From assembly GCF_014489515.1 (NCBI RefSeq), contig NZ_CP060782.1, positions 1,488,001 to 1,552,000 on the forward strand: a DNA stretch of 64,000 nucleotides, in the 5' to 3' direction. Within the stretch, counting starts at the first letter, position 1; each line of letters opens with the position of its first letter. Under the pieces are notes generated by a model. The model made no database searches. It was given only the letters and a program-made list of their open reading frames with translations, and was not told the origin of the DNA. This document shows positions 38,815 to 47,966 of the stretch, piece after piece. The translations under genes were made by a program, and so were the position numbers. Source of the DNA: Sphingomonas sediminicola (lineage in GTDB: Bacteria > Pseudomonadota > Alphaproteobacteria > Sphingomonadales > Sphingomonadaceae).

Positions 38815-39411
38815 ATGCGTTTCGGAGCACTCGTTTTGGCAGGCGCTTTGCCTTTTGCGCTTGCCGCCTGCGGTCAGAGCGAGACAGCGACCACAGCCGA
38901 AGCGAACGACGCAACGGCGGCAAATGAAGTCGCTTCCGCCAACGACAGCGCTCCCGTCGCCGCGTCCGGCGCCCAGGGTTTCGTCAACACAGTCGCCGCC
39001 AGCGACCGGTTCGAAATCGAGACGTCGAAGCTCGTCCCCAGCTCGGCAGCTTCGGCGCAGGTGATGGATTTCGCCAAGCAGCTGATCGCGGCTCACACCG
39101 CCTCGACTGCCAAGCTGAAAGCCATTGTCGCGAAGGACCCGTCCGGCATCGTCATCGACGATCAGCTGAGCACCGCCCAGCAGGCCACCCTCGAGGACAT
39201 GAAATCGAAGAAGGGCTATATCTTCGACGCGGCCTATCTGGCGGCGCTGGCGCACGGCCACGACCAGACCCTGACCAAGCTTAAGAATTACGCGGCGTCA
39301 GGCGACAATCCCGCGCTCAAGGAGTTCGCCGCAGGGCTAATCCCGACCGTTTCCGAGCACCTTGAGAAGGCTAGGACCCTGACCGGAAAGATCGGCCCTC
39401 ACGCCCAATGA
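38815..39411 (+). CDS. DUF4142 lipoprotein
   Basis: A 198-residue DUF4142 (PF13628) protein with a lipoprotein signal ending LAAC (Cys18), a short Ala/Thr/Glu-rich linker and a helical ferritin-like domain from about residue 50 (GFVNTVAASDRFEIETSKLV, VMDFAKQLIAAHTASTAKLK, AAYLAALAHGHDQTLTKLKN). ATG 38815 has GGAGATTGGA upstream; the open frame begins earlier at 38713 without support. Biochemical role unknown; probably an inner- or outer-membrane lipoprotein in the periplasm. Confidence 0.8.
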   Translation: MRFGALVLAGALPFALAACGQSETATTAEANDATAANEVASANDSAPVAASGAQGFVNTVAASDRFEIETSKLVPSSAASAQVMDFAKQLIAAHTASTAKLKAIVAKDPSGIVIDDQLSTAQQATLEDMKSKKGYIFDAAYLAALAHGHDQTLTKLKNYAASGDNPALKEFAAGLIPTVSEHLEKARTLTGKIGPHAQ

Positions 39412-39430
39412 CGGTCGCCGACCTGCGCGA

Positions 39431-41335
39431 CTACGGAAAGTTCAATTTCGCGATCAAAGACGCATATCGCGGATCGTTGCGGATCGGGTCCATGAACGGG
39501 TCCTTGCGCAAGCCCGTCAGCCCGGGATCTCGTACACGCAGCGCCTCGTCGAGAGCCGCGAAAGCCTCTGACATTTCTCCGCGCTGCGCATGAACTTCCG
39601 CGATCTGATAGATCGCCGACAAGCCGTAGAGCCGCCTCGCTTTTTCCAAGAGCATCGTCGAGGCCGCATGATCGCCACCCCGCTCCGCGGCGATTGCCCT
39701 GCTGGCCAGTCCGTAGAGATCGTCGGGCGGCAATCGGGAATAGGCCGCCTCGGCCTCGTCGAGCCTGCCGAGAAGCAAAAGCGAGTCGCCCATGACGGAG
39801 ATGGTCGGCTCTCGATCGGGAACCAACTTCAAAGCAATCTGCGCCGCTTTGAGGGCATCGTTGTAGCGATGAGCGTAGAACAGCATCCGCGCCTTGGTGC
39901 CATGAGCTCGCGGATTGAGCGGATCGAGAGCGATGAACCTGTCGGCGAGGTCTCGCGCTTCCGCGCTAAATCCGAGAGCCCCGAGGAAGAACACATAATT
40001 CGCCAAGGACTCCCCATCAGCGCCGGGGAGAGAATTGGCTCTTCGGAATTCCGCCAGCGCTCCTCGAAAATCGAGGCGATACCAGCGTACGAAGGCCAAC
40101 GCCGAATGCCCGTTCGTAAGGTTCGGAGCGAGCTGGATTGCCCGCCTCGCGAACGCCTCGGCGTCGGCGAATCCCTTATCCCAGTCGGCAAAATTTGATT
40201 CGGAGCCGGTAAGCTCCGTGAGCACCACGGCCTTTCGGGCGTAGGCCTTTGCGTAGTTCGGATCGTTTTGGATAGCGGCGTCATAGAGTGTGATTGCCCG
40301 GCGGAACGTTCCCACATTGGGGCTGGATTGGAGGACCGCCTCAGCCTGGAGGAACAGGTCGTGCGCCTTCTGGTTGGCGCTTCCACCGACGGAAAGTTCA
40401 CCGACACCGTCCTCCGCGAGCGTCAGACTAAGCGCTTGCGCGACCTGATTGGCGATTTCGGTCTGGATCCGGAGCGTGTCCCCGATCGGCCTGTCATAGA
40501 CCTGCGACCAGCGTTCGCTGCCGTCTCCCCCGTCGACGAGCTGAGCGGTGATACGGATCATCTCGGACGACCGTCTCACGCTTCCAGTGACAATGTCCCC
40601 CACTCCCAGCGTGCTCGCAGCGGCCCTAGCGTCGACATCGCGAACCAGCTCCGAAGAGGTGCGTGCGATCACCTTGAGCCCGGGAATGCGGGACAGGGCG
40701 CTGCGAAGCTCTTCCGCAATGCCGTCCGAAAAATAGGCTTGGTCCGGATCGCCGCTGAGATTGGCAAACGGGAGCACGGCAATGCTGTTGGATTCGCCGG
40801 CGCTTCGCCTGCCAAACACGAACCAGGTTCCGGATGCTAACGCTAGGGTCGCCGCTGCGCCGCCAACCACGAGAGCGCGCCTGCCGACAACCGGCCGGTG
40901 CGTAGACGCTGGCCCTCGAGGCCGCTCACCGGCAATAATCCCGCGCGTAGCCGCAAGCACTGCTTGGTACCGCCGGTCGGCCGGGTCGCCTTTCCAGCCC
41001 TTGATCTTAATGGCCTGGACTTCACCGAACCCGAGCGGCGGGGCGACGTCGTCGATACAGACGGGGAGATAGGTGCCCCGCCGCCTCGCCCGCTCCGCTT
41101 CGTCGCGGACGAATTCGCCTTCCGGGCCGACCGACCGCCTGCTCCACGCAACGATGACGCACTTCGCGGCTTCCAGCTGCTCCTGGATTTCCTGCCGCCA
41201 GCTGCTACCACCGCCGATGTCGGCGTCCCACCAGACGCTCAGACCTTCGCTTTCAAGTGATTTGACGAGCGGCGCCAGCCGAGCGCGGTCCTCGGCCTTA
41301 TAGGATACGAAAATGTCCGCATCTGACCCGGGCAC
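39431..41335 (-). CDS. TIR-TM-FlgO/TolB-like-TPR protein
   Basis: A 634-residue multidomain protein. TIR domain (6-135) with box 1 DIFVSYKAED, SVWWDADIGGGSSW and Glu49 in WRQEI at the place of the catalytic Glu of NADase TIRs. A single TM helix (154-175) follows, then a FlgO/TolB-N-like domain (184-300; SIAVLPFANLSGDPDQAYFS, DGIAEELRSALS), then TPR repeats (330-620). The predicted topology puts TIR in the cytoplasm and the TPRs in the periplasm. GTG 41335 with GGGGG upstream. No partner effector gene is adjacent. Signalling or NAD-consuming defence is inference. Confidence 0.85.
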   Translation of the reverse strand: MPGSDADIFVSYKAEDRARLAPLVKSLESEGLSVWWDADIGGGSSWRQEIQEQLEAAKCVIVAWSRRSVGPEGEFVRDEAERARRRGTYLPVCIDDVAPPLGFGEVQAIKIKGWKGDPADRRYQAVLAATRGIIAGERPRGPASTHRPVVGRRALVVGGAAATLALASGTWFVFGRRSAGESNSIAVLPFANLSGDPDQAYFSDGIAEELRSALSRIPGLKVIARTSSELVRDVDARAAASTLGVGDIVTGSVRRSSEMIRITAQLVDGGDGSERWSQVYDRPIGDTLRIQTEIANQVAQALSLTLAEDGVGELSVGGSANQKAHDLFLQAEAVLQSSPNVGTFRRAITLYDAAIQNDPNYAKAYARKAVVLTELTGSESNFADWDKGFADAEAFARRAIQLAPNLTNGHSALAFVRWYRLDFRGALAEFRRANSLPGADGESLANYVFFLGALGFSAEARDLADRFIALDPLNPRAHGTKARMLFYAHRYNDALKAAQIALKLVPDREPTISVMGDSLLLLGRLDEAEAAYSRLPPDDLYGLASRAIAAERGGDHAASTMLLEKARRLYGLSAIYQIAEVHAQRGEMSEAFAALDEALRVRDPGLTGLRKDPFMDPIRNDPRYASLIAKLNFP

Positions 41336-41403
41336 CGCATCCCCCGCGCAACGTCGGCCTTACGAGTTTACGGCAGGACTGCGGTTTAACAAGCGGCTGA
41401 CAA

Positions 41404-43492
41404 TCAGCCTGCTTGCGAGGAGTCGCCGCTGAGATAGTTCGGTCGCATGACCTTCGCGCCTTTCGGCAAGGGAGCCGCGGCGACCTGGAGAAGCTTGAGG
41501 TCGAACTTTTCGGCGAACTGCACACCGAACTGCGTACCCTTCGCCCACACGATCTTTCCGGCGATTACGCCGCCGGCGCCGAAATCGAGCCCGATGTCCG
41601 TACCGACCTCGACCTCGTCGCGGCACTCGACCAGGGCGCCTCCGCTGGAGATGTTTCGCAGTCGCGCGCCCTTCACTCGACCATGATAGTGAAGCAATGC
41701 CGCGCGAATGATGCGGATGCGCGGTTCGCGCTGGATCAGATGGGCATCCGGTCGGGTAGCAGCGCCTTTCGCCGCAAGCTCCGCAGCCTCTTCAGCCGGC
41801 ATCGGCTTGCCGAAATAATAGCCCTGGATGAGCGAGCAGCCGAGATTGCGGATCAGCATCAACTCTTCCTGCGTCTCGACGCCTTCGGCCGTCGTCTCCA
41901 TTTGCAGGTCGGCCGCGAGGCCCACCATCGCTTTGATCAGCGCCGCGTTCCGGCTTTCGGGCCCGAGGCACCGCGAACGAAGGACTGGTCGATCTTGATC
42001 TTGTCGAACGGAACCCGAAGCAAATAGCTGAGCGACGAATAGCCCGTGCCGAAGTCGTCCAGCGCGAGCTTCACGCCGATCTTCTTCAGATTGTGGATCA
42101 TCTCATGGACGTGCTCGTCGTTGCTTAGGAACACGCCTTCGGTGATCTCGAGCTCCAGCCGTTTCGCGGCCAACCCGGTCTCGTTGAGCACCGCCCGCAC
42201 AGTCGAGGGAAGCGACGGCAGCTTGAATTGGACGGGGACATGTTCACCGCGACCGAAACCTGTGGCGGCCAGTTCGTAGCCTCAGCGCAGGCGGTCCGAA
42301 GCACCCATTCGCCGATCTCGTTGATGAGCCCGATTTCCTCAGCAAGCGGGATGAACAGCGCCGGACTAACCGCTCCATGCTCGGGGTGGTCCCAGCGGAT
42401 CAGGGCCTCGAACCCGGTCACCTTCTCGCTCGATGCATCGACGCTGGGCTGGAAGACGACCCTCAGTTGGCCTTTCTCGAGTGCGACGCGCAGGTCGGAT
42501 TCCATCCGCTGCCGCTCGCGGGCCGTTTCGTGCATCTCCGGCGCGAAGAAGCGGAAACATCCCTTGCCCGCGGCCTTGGCTGCGTACAGTGCAAGGTCGG
42601 CGTCGCGCATCAAATCGTCGGACGTGCGGTCGTCATAGTCGGATGTGACGATCCCGACCGACGCGCCGATCGAAACCGCGGTCCCGTTGATCGTATACGG
42701 GCGCGAGAGGCTGTCGATGATCCCCTGGGCGAGCCGCGACAGGTCTTCCTTGGACGACGTGGATGGAAGCACCACCTCGAACTCGTCGCCGCCGAGTCGG
42801 CCGACCTGCCCAAACTTGCCGATGACGTCGCGAAGCCGGAGCGACACAAGCCGGAGCAGGGTGTCGCCCGCAGGATGGCCCAGCGTATCGTTCACCGCCT
42901 TGAACCGGTCGAGGTCGAGCAGGAAGACGGAGCAACGGTGCTTGCGGCGGGCCGCTCCGACCAGCGCATCGTCCAGCGCCCGGCGCAGCGCTTCACGGTT
43001 CGCGAGTCCAGTCAGCGAATCCTGCCGGGCGAGCCGATCGAGCTCGACTTCCGATTGCCGAACCTTGGTCAGGTCGGATGCAAAGCCGCGGTAGCCGAAG
43101 AAGCGTCCGACCTCGTCGTGGACGGGTCGGCCGGAAATCGACCACCAAATCTCATTCTTCGTTTTCGCCCGGACGATGAGGTCCTGGAACGCCACGTGTG
43201 ACAGGAGGTAGAAGCCGAGGCTCCTTTCGGAGGTCGCGCTTCCGTCCGCGGTTTCCGTCGAGATCAGATCTGTGAAAGGCCGATCGATCAGCTCGGCGGG
43301 CTCCCGGCCGAGAGCAGTGGCAACGCTGTCGCTGATGTAGGACAGAGTACCCTCGCGGCCGGTCTCCCAGAACCAGCCTTTCTCGCTACTTTCGAATTCC
43401 TGGATCAGCCCTTCTGCCCGTGAGTTCGACGGACGCGACTCTTCATGCGAAGAGCTGCTCCCCGTCCTCAACAGGTTTCTAATGCTCGCCAC
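41404..43492 (-). CDS. PAS-GGDEF-EAL-PilZ cyclic-di-GMP protein, two frameshifts
   Basis: Cyclic-di-GMP enzyme of about 697 residues after two single-base additions (near 42228 and 41950). PAS domain (30-145), GGDEF domain with intact RLGGDEFEVVLPS, EAL domain with GFEALIRWDHPEHG, DDFGTGYSSLSYL and TTAEGVETQEEL, then a C-terminal PilZ domain (IRAALLHYHGRVKGARLRNI, SSGGALVEC). Both active-site signatures look complete, so synthesis, hydrolysis or both are possible, with PilZ as product sensor. GTG 43492 start; the nearby ATG 43496 is out of frame. The TIR protein gene lies 68 bases downstream. Confidence 0.88.
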
Positions 43493-43571
43493 TCATTACT
43501 CCAGTCGCGCTGAAGCCTAGAAGATTGTGGTTTAAATTGAGTTAGTTTCCATCCGGTAACGGAGTGAATTT

Positions 43572-44858
43572 GTGCCATCGATCGATGCTACCGGCCATCG
43601 ACCTGTTTCTCGCGGCTCGCTCGCGATCGCCGCCTTTTCGACAATCGTCGAATGGTATGATTTTACGCTCTACCTCTATTTCGCGACCGTTTTGGCGCGC
43701 GTCTTTTTCGGGCCGGGCGAGGCATCGCTGCTGGTCGCGCTAGGCGGGTTCGCGATCGCCTATCTGATGCGGCCGCTCGGCGCGGTCTTCTTCGGCCATA
43801 TCGGCGACCGCCGGGGCCGGCGGCACATGCTCCTGCTGTCGGTCACGCTCATGACGGCGGCCATGCTCGCGACCGCTTTACTTCCAACTTACGCCCAGAT
43901 CGGTCCTGCCGCGGGGTTGCTCCTGATCCTCCTCCGCTGCGTGATGGGGTTCTCGGTCGGCGGAGAATATACCGGCGTCGTCGCCTATCTGCTGGAAGGC
44001 GCTGCACCGCACCGGCGGGGCCTCATAGCCTCCTCCGCCTCGGCGGCAAGCGAGGTCGGCGCGTTGCTTGCCGTCGGCGTATCGGCGCTAACCGTCGCGT
44101 CGATGAGCGAAGCGGACCTCGCGAGTTGGGGCTGGCGGATTCCCTTCTTCGTGGGCGCGGCGCTCGCAGGAACCGTGTGGATCGCCCGATCGACCATGGA
44201 GGAGTCACCGGAGTTCCATCGGCAGGTCAGGGAGCGGACCATCCCCGAAAGCCCCCTGCGCCACAGCTTCGGCAATCATCGCGGAGCGATCGGCCGCGCC
44301 TTCGCAATCTCGGCGCTCGGGTCAATCACTTATTACGTCGGCATCACCTATGTGCCGGCCTTCATGACTTCAGCGGGCGCGCTCAGCGAAAAAGTGTCGC
44401 TTTGGCTGTCTACGATCGCGGCTGTGATGGTGATTCTCGTCACGCCGCTCGTCGGGATCCTGTCCGACCGCATCGGCCGAAAACCGGTTCTCATCTCGCT
44501 CGCAGTTGGAAGCGCTCTTCTTCCCGCGACCATGTTCGCGCTGATGGCGAGTGGGTCCCATCTTCAGGCCCTGGCAGGTGCCCTGGTGCTCGCCTCGCTC
44601 GCCGGAGGCGTCAGCGCTGTTGGCGCGGTGGCCACCGCCGAGCAATTCCCCGGCGAGGCCCGAGTTACCGGCCTTGCTCTCGGCGCGACGATGGCGACCG
44701 CGATTTTCGGCGGCCTGACGCCCTATGCCGCACAATTGCTGGTCGAGCGGACAGGCTGGGAGATGGCGCCGGGAGCAATGATCGCCCTCGTGAGTCTGTG
44801 TGTTTTGCCCATCTTCCTGATCATGAAGGAAACCGCTCCCCCGGTAGGACAGCGATGA
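43572..44858 (+). CDS. MFS transporter, metabolite:H+ symporter (MHS/ProP-like)
   Basis: Twelve-helix major facilitator of 428 residues. Signatures of the MHS family: TIVEWYDFTLYLYFATVLAR, GHIGDRRGRRHML (loop 2-3 motif A), CVMGFSVGGEYTGVVAYLLE and GILSDRIGRKPVL. GTG 43572 has GGAG upstream. It overlaps the HAD gene by ATGA, so a phosphorylated or organic-acid substrate handled by both is possible (inference). Confidence 0.9.
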   Translation: MPSIDATGHRPVSRGSLAIAAFSTIVEWYDFTLYLYFATVLARVFFGPGEASLLVALGGFAIAYLMRPLGAVFFGHIGDRRGRRHMLLLSVTLMTAAMLATALLPTYAQIGPAAGLLLILLRCVMGFSVGGEYTGVVAYLLEGAAPHRRGLIASSASAASEVGALLAVGVSALTVASMSEADLASWGWRIPFFVGAALAGTVWIARSTMEESPEFHRQVRERTIPESPLRHSFGNHRGAIGRAFAISALGSITYYVGITYVPAFMTSAGALSEKVSLWLSTIAAVMVILVTPLVGILSDRIGRKPVLISLAVGSALLPATMFALMASGSHLQALAGALVLASLAGGVSAVGAVATAEQFPGEARVTGLALGATMATAIFGGLTPYAAQLLVERTGWEMAPGAMIALVSLCVLPIFLIMKETAPPVGQR

Positions 44859-45529
44859 ACACGGCCTTCCTCTTCGACCTCGACGGGACGCTCGTCGACA
44901 GCGTCTACAACCATGTCCGCGCCTGGCATTTGGCACTGCGCGAGGAAGGCATCGAGCTGTCCGTCTGGCGAATCCACAGGAAAATCGGGATGAGCGGCGG
45001 TCTGTTCACGCACCAGCTCCTCCGTGAGGTCGGCCGGGAGATCGACAAGGAAACGATCGATCGCCTGCGCAAGCGCCACGCGGAGAAGTTCGTCGAGTTG
45101 TCCGAGGATGTCGCCCCGCTTCCCGGCGCGGTGAAGCTTCTGAAGGAGCTGACGCGCCTCGAACTGCCGTGGGCCATCGCGACCAGCGGGCGGATGGAGA
45201 CCGCGCGGTCCAACCTCGAAAGCGTCGGCGTGGACCCCGACAAGGCGGTCGTCGTCACCCGCGACCAGGTAAAATACGCCAAGCCGGACCCCGACCTTTT
45301 CGTCGAAGCCGCAAGGCGGCTCGGGACGACGACCACCGGCTCATACGTTATCGGAGACAGCATCTGGGACATGATTGCCGCTGCCCGTTGCGGGGCGCTT
45401 GGCATCGGACTGCTGTCAGGCGGCTACGGCCGCGACGAGCTGGAGCGGTCGGGCGCCATCAGGGTCTACGACGACCCTGCCGACTTGCTCGTGCATCTGG
45501 ATGAGATCGCGCCAAGGACGCGCGACTAA
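44855..45529 (+). CDS. HAD-family phosphatase (phosphoglycolate phosphatase-like)
   Basis: A 224-residue HAD hydrolase: motif I FLFDLDGTLVDSVYNH (nucleophile Asp and acid Asp), motif II AIATSGRMET, motif III Lys in VKYAKPDPDLFVEAARRLG, motif IV VIGDSIWDMIAAARCGA. Alpha-helical cap in residues 16-80. The ATG overlaps the MFS stop. The 3' end overlaps the convergent ugd gene by 4 bases. Substrate not predictable: phosphoglycolate or sugar phosphates are possible. Confidence 0.88.
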   Translation: MNTAFLFDLDGTLVDSVYNHVRAWHLALREEGIELSVWRIHRKIGMSGGLFTHQLLREVGREIDKETIDRLRKRHAEKFVELSEDVAPLPGAVKLLKELTRLELPWAIATSGRMETARSNLESVGVDPDKAVVVTRDQVKYAKPDPDLFVEAARRLGTTTTGSYVIGDSIWDMIAAARCGALGIGLLSGGYGRDELERSGAIRVYDDPADLLVHLDEIAPRTRD

Positions 45530-46839
45530 TCGATCCGGCCGCGGCCGAGCCCAATGTAAGAGAGGCCCGCTTCTTCCGCGTCGGCACGGTTGTAGACGTT
45601 GCGCAGATCCACGATGAGCTTGCCCCGCATCGATTTGGCGAAGCGATCCAGATCAAGGCCGCGGAACTCGTCCCACTCGGTCACGACAACGAGGGCATCG
45701 GCATCCTTCGCTGCCCCGTAGGCGTCCTTCGCGAATTCTGCGCCCGGCAAAAGTTTGCGGGCATTTCCGGCAGCAACCGGATCATAAGCTGAAATACTTG
45801 CGCCCATTTCGAGGAGTTTGGTCACCAGCGGGATCGAGGGCGCATCCCTCATGTCGTCGGTGTTCTGCTTGAATGCCAGCCCGAGGATGGCGATGCGCTT
45901 GCCCTTGGCGCTGCCACCGAGGGCCTTGGCAACCCGGTCGGCCATGCTCGCCTTGCGATCGTCATTCACCTCGACGACCGTCTTCACAATGCGCTGCTCG
46001 ACACCCGCATCTGCCGCCGTCTGTAGCAGCGCCAGCGTATCCTTGGGAAAGCAGCTTCCACCGTAGCCAGGCCCGGGGTGCAGGAACTTTGGTCCGATGC
46101 GGTTGTCGAGGCCAATGCCGCGCGCGACATCGTGCACGTCTGCATCCACCGCTTCGCAGAGATTGGCCATCTCGTTGATGAAGCTGATCTTCATCGCGAG
46201 GAAGGCGTTCGCCGCATATTTGATCAGCTCGGAAGTACGGCGGCCGGTGAACAGCAAAGGCGCCTGGTTCAGGAACAACGGACGATAGATTTCGCGGAGC
46301 ACTTCGCGGGCCCTCTCGTCCTCTGCACCGACGACAATGCGGTCCGGAATCTTGAAGTCGCGGATCGCGGCTCCTTCGCGCAGGAACTCGGGGTTCGACG
46401 CAACCGTCGTGCCGGCGGGCGCGCCTTCCTCGGCCAGGAGCTCGGTAATGCGGTCGCCGGTGCCAACCGGAACGGTCGACTTGGTGACGACGACGACCGG
46501 ACCCTTCAGGACTTTGGCAAGCTCCCGGACCGCCTCGAAAACGTAAGTCAGGTCGGCGTGGCCGTCGCCGCGGCGCGCCGGAGTTCCGACAGCGATGAAG
46601 ACCGCCTCGGCTCCTTGGACGCCTTCAGCAAGATCGGTCGTAAAGTTGAGCCGCCCGCGCTCGACATTGGCCTTCACCAGGGACTCGAGGCCCGGCTCCC
46701 ATATCGGCATGATGCCATTCTTCAGCGCCTCGATCTTCTTCGAATCCTTGTCGATGCAGGTCACTTCGTGGCCAAAATCGGCAAGGCAGGCGCCGGATAC
46801 GAGCCCAACATAGCCGGTGCCAATCATCGCAATGCGCAT
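45526..46839 (-). CDS. ugd: UDP-glucose 6-dehydrogenase
   Basis: Oxidises UDP-glucose to UDP-glucuronate for exopolysaccharide or LPS. The 437-residue product has the NAD loop MIGTGYVGLVSGACLADFGH, NPEFLREGAAIRDF, KYAANAFLAMKISFINEMAN, the catalytic Cys in GPGYGGSCFPKDT, and LAFKQNTDDMRDAPS. Full length and unbroken. RBS GGAG precedes ATG 46839. No other polysaccharide genes are adjacent. Confidence 0.96.
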   Translation of the reverse strand: MRIAMIGTGYVGLVSGACLADFGHEVTCIDKDSKKIEALKNGIMPIWEPGLESLVKANVERGRLNFTTDLAEGVQGAEAVFIAVGTPARRGDGHADLTYVFEAVRELAKVLKGPVVVVTKSTVPVGTGDRITELLAEEGAPAGTTVASNPEFLREGAAIRDFKIPDRIVVGAEDERAREVLREIYRPLFLNQAPLLFTGRRTSELIKYAANAFLAMKISFINEMANLCEAVDADVHDVARGIGLDNRIGPKFLHPGPGYGGSCFPKDTLALLQTAADAGVEQRIVKTVVEVNDDRKASMADRVAKALGGSAKGKRIAILGLAFKQNTDDMRDAPSIPLVTKLLEMGASISAYDPVAAGNARKLLPGAEFAKDAYGAAKDADALVVVTEWDEFRGLDLDRFAKSMRGKLIVDLRNVYNRADAEEAGLSYIGLGRGRID

Positions 46840-46982
46840 TCTTCACTCCTGGGGAGGGGCTGAGCGGGCGCGTCTTAGACGGCAGTTCCGCCCATTGCCA
46901 GCGAGCGGTTCGACGGCTCCACTTATGGGACGGTCAGTCGTTTTTGTGAGCATCGCCACAGCCGCGAGCGTATTGAAGCGCT

Positions 46983-47552
46983 ATGAAACTCGATCTCGAC
47001 CGCGCCGTCCTCCTCCCCATCGACATGCAGCAGGCTTTCGACGGTCCGTCATGGCCGCGCCGCTGGAACAACAAGGTGGATGAGAATGGACTGGCCCTAC
47101 TCGCCGCGTGGCGCGCCGCCGGACGGCCGATCATCCACGTGCGGCATGATTCCGTTCAGCCGGGCTCGTCGCTCGCTCCTGGCGCTCCCGGAAATGCCTT
47201 CCGCCCCGGGTTCGAACCGCAAAAAGGCGAGCAGCTGGTCACCAAGAGCGTGAACTCTGCCTTCATCGGAACCGACCTCGACCTCAGGCTGAAGCGGCTT
47301 GGCGCGAAGCATGTCGTCACGTTCGGGATTTCGACCGACATGTGCGTGTCGACCACCGTTCGAACGGGCGCGAACATGGGCTGGGACATGATCCTGGTGC
47401 CCGATGCCAGCGATTGCTTCGACCTGCCGGACGGCCACGGCGGCACGATCGCGGCTGAAGATGTCCAGCGTGCGCACGTGGCGACTTTGGGCTTCGAGTT
47501 TGCGCGTTTGATGCCGACGGCCGAGCTGACGGGTCTGCGCGTCGCTGCCTAG
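46983..47552 (+). CDS. Isochorismatase-like cysteine hydrolase
   Basis: A 189-residue member of the isochorismatase-like (nicotinamidase-related) hydrolases. Catalytic candidates: Asp in LLPIDMQQAF, Lys in VTKSVNSAFIGTDL, and the nucleophilic Cys in FGISTDMCVSTTVRTG. No separate lid domain. Probable amidase or imino-hydrolase activity; substrate unknown. Divergent from ugd with a 143-base gap in which I see no gene. Confidence 0.85.
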   Translation: MKLDLDRAVLLPIDMQQAFDGPSWPRRWNNKVDENGLALLAAWRAAGRPIIHVRHDSVQPGSSLAPGAPGNAFRPGFEPQKGEQLVTKSVNSAFIGTDLDLRLKRLGAKHVVTFGISTDMCVSTTVRTGANMGWDMILVPDASDCFDLPDGHGGTIAAEDVQRAHVATLGFEFARLMPTAELTGLRVAA

Positions 47553-47588
47553 ATTGCCGAGAAACGTGTCGTAGGACATTCTCGCTGC

Positions 47589-47921
47589 ATGGCAGTGCAT
47601 CCTCTCGACGCAATGCAGTCCGCGCCGGATCACCACGACGTCCTCTACGAAAACGAAAAAGTCAGGATCCTGGACACACGCCTGGCTGCCGACGATCGTA
47701 CGCCCGTCCACGCGCATGAGTGGCCGGCCGCGCTGTACGTGTTGAGCTGGAGCGATTTCATCCGGCGAGACGATCAGGGCAACATTCTTGCCGACAGCCG
47801 CGGCAAGCCGGCGCCTGCCGCCGGAGAGGCTCTATGGATCGAGCCCTTGCCTCCGCACTATGTGGAAAACGTCGGGTCTTCGGACCTGCACATCATCGCC
47901 GTCGAGGTAAAATCATCTTAA
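47589..47921 (+). CDS. Small cupin-like protein
   Basis: A 110-residue single-domain protein with a cupin-like fold pattern: ENEKVRILDTRLAADDRTPV, the metal-binding candidate VHAHEWPAALYV (two His), and EPLPPHYVENVGSSDLHIIA. Starts 37 bases after the hydrolase and may be co-transcribed. Function unknown. Confidence 0.65.
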   Translation: MAVHPLDAMQSAPDHHDVLYENEKVRILDTRLAADDRTPVHAHEWPAALYVLSWSDFIRRDDQGNILADSRGKPAPAAGEALWIEPLPPHYVENVGSSDLHIIAVEVKSS

Positions 47922-47966
47922 GCCTCGATTCAGCCGCACTTTTTCACTAAGGGCGCTCCCTTCCCG

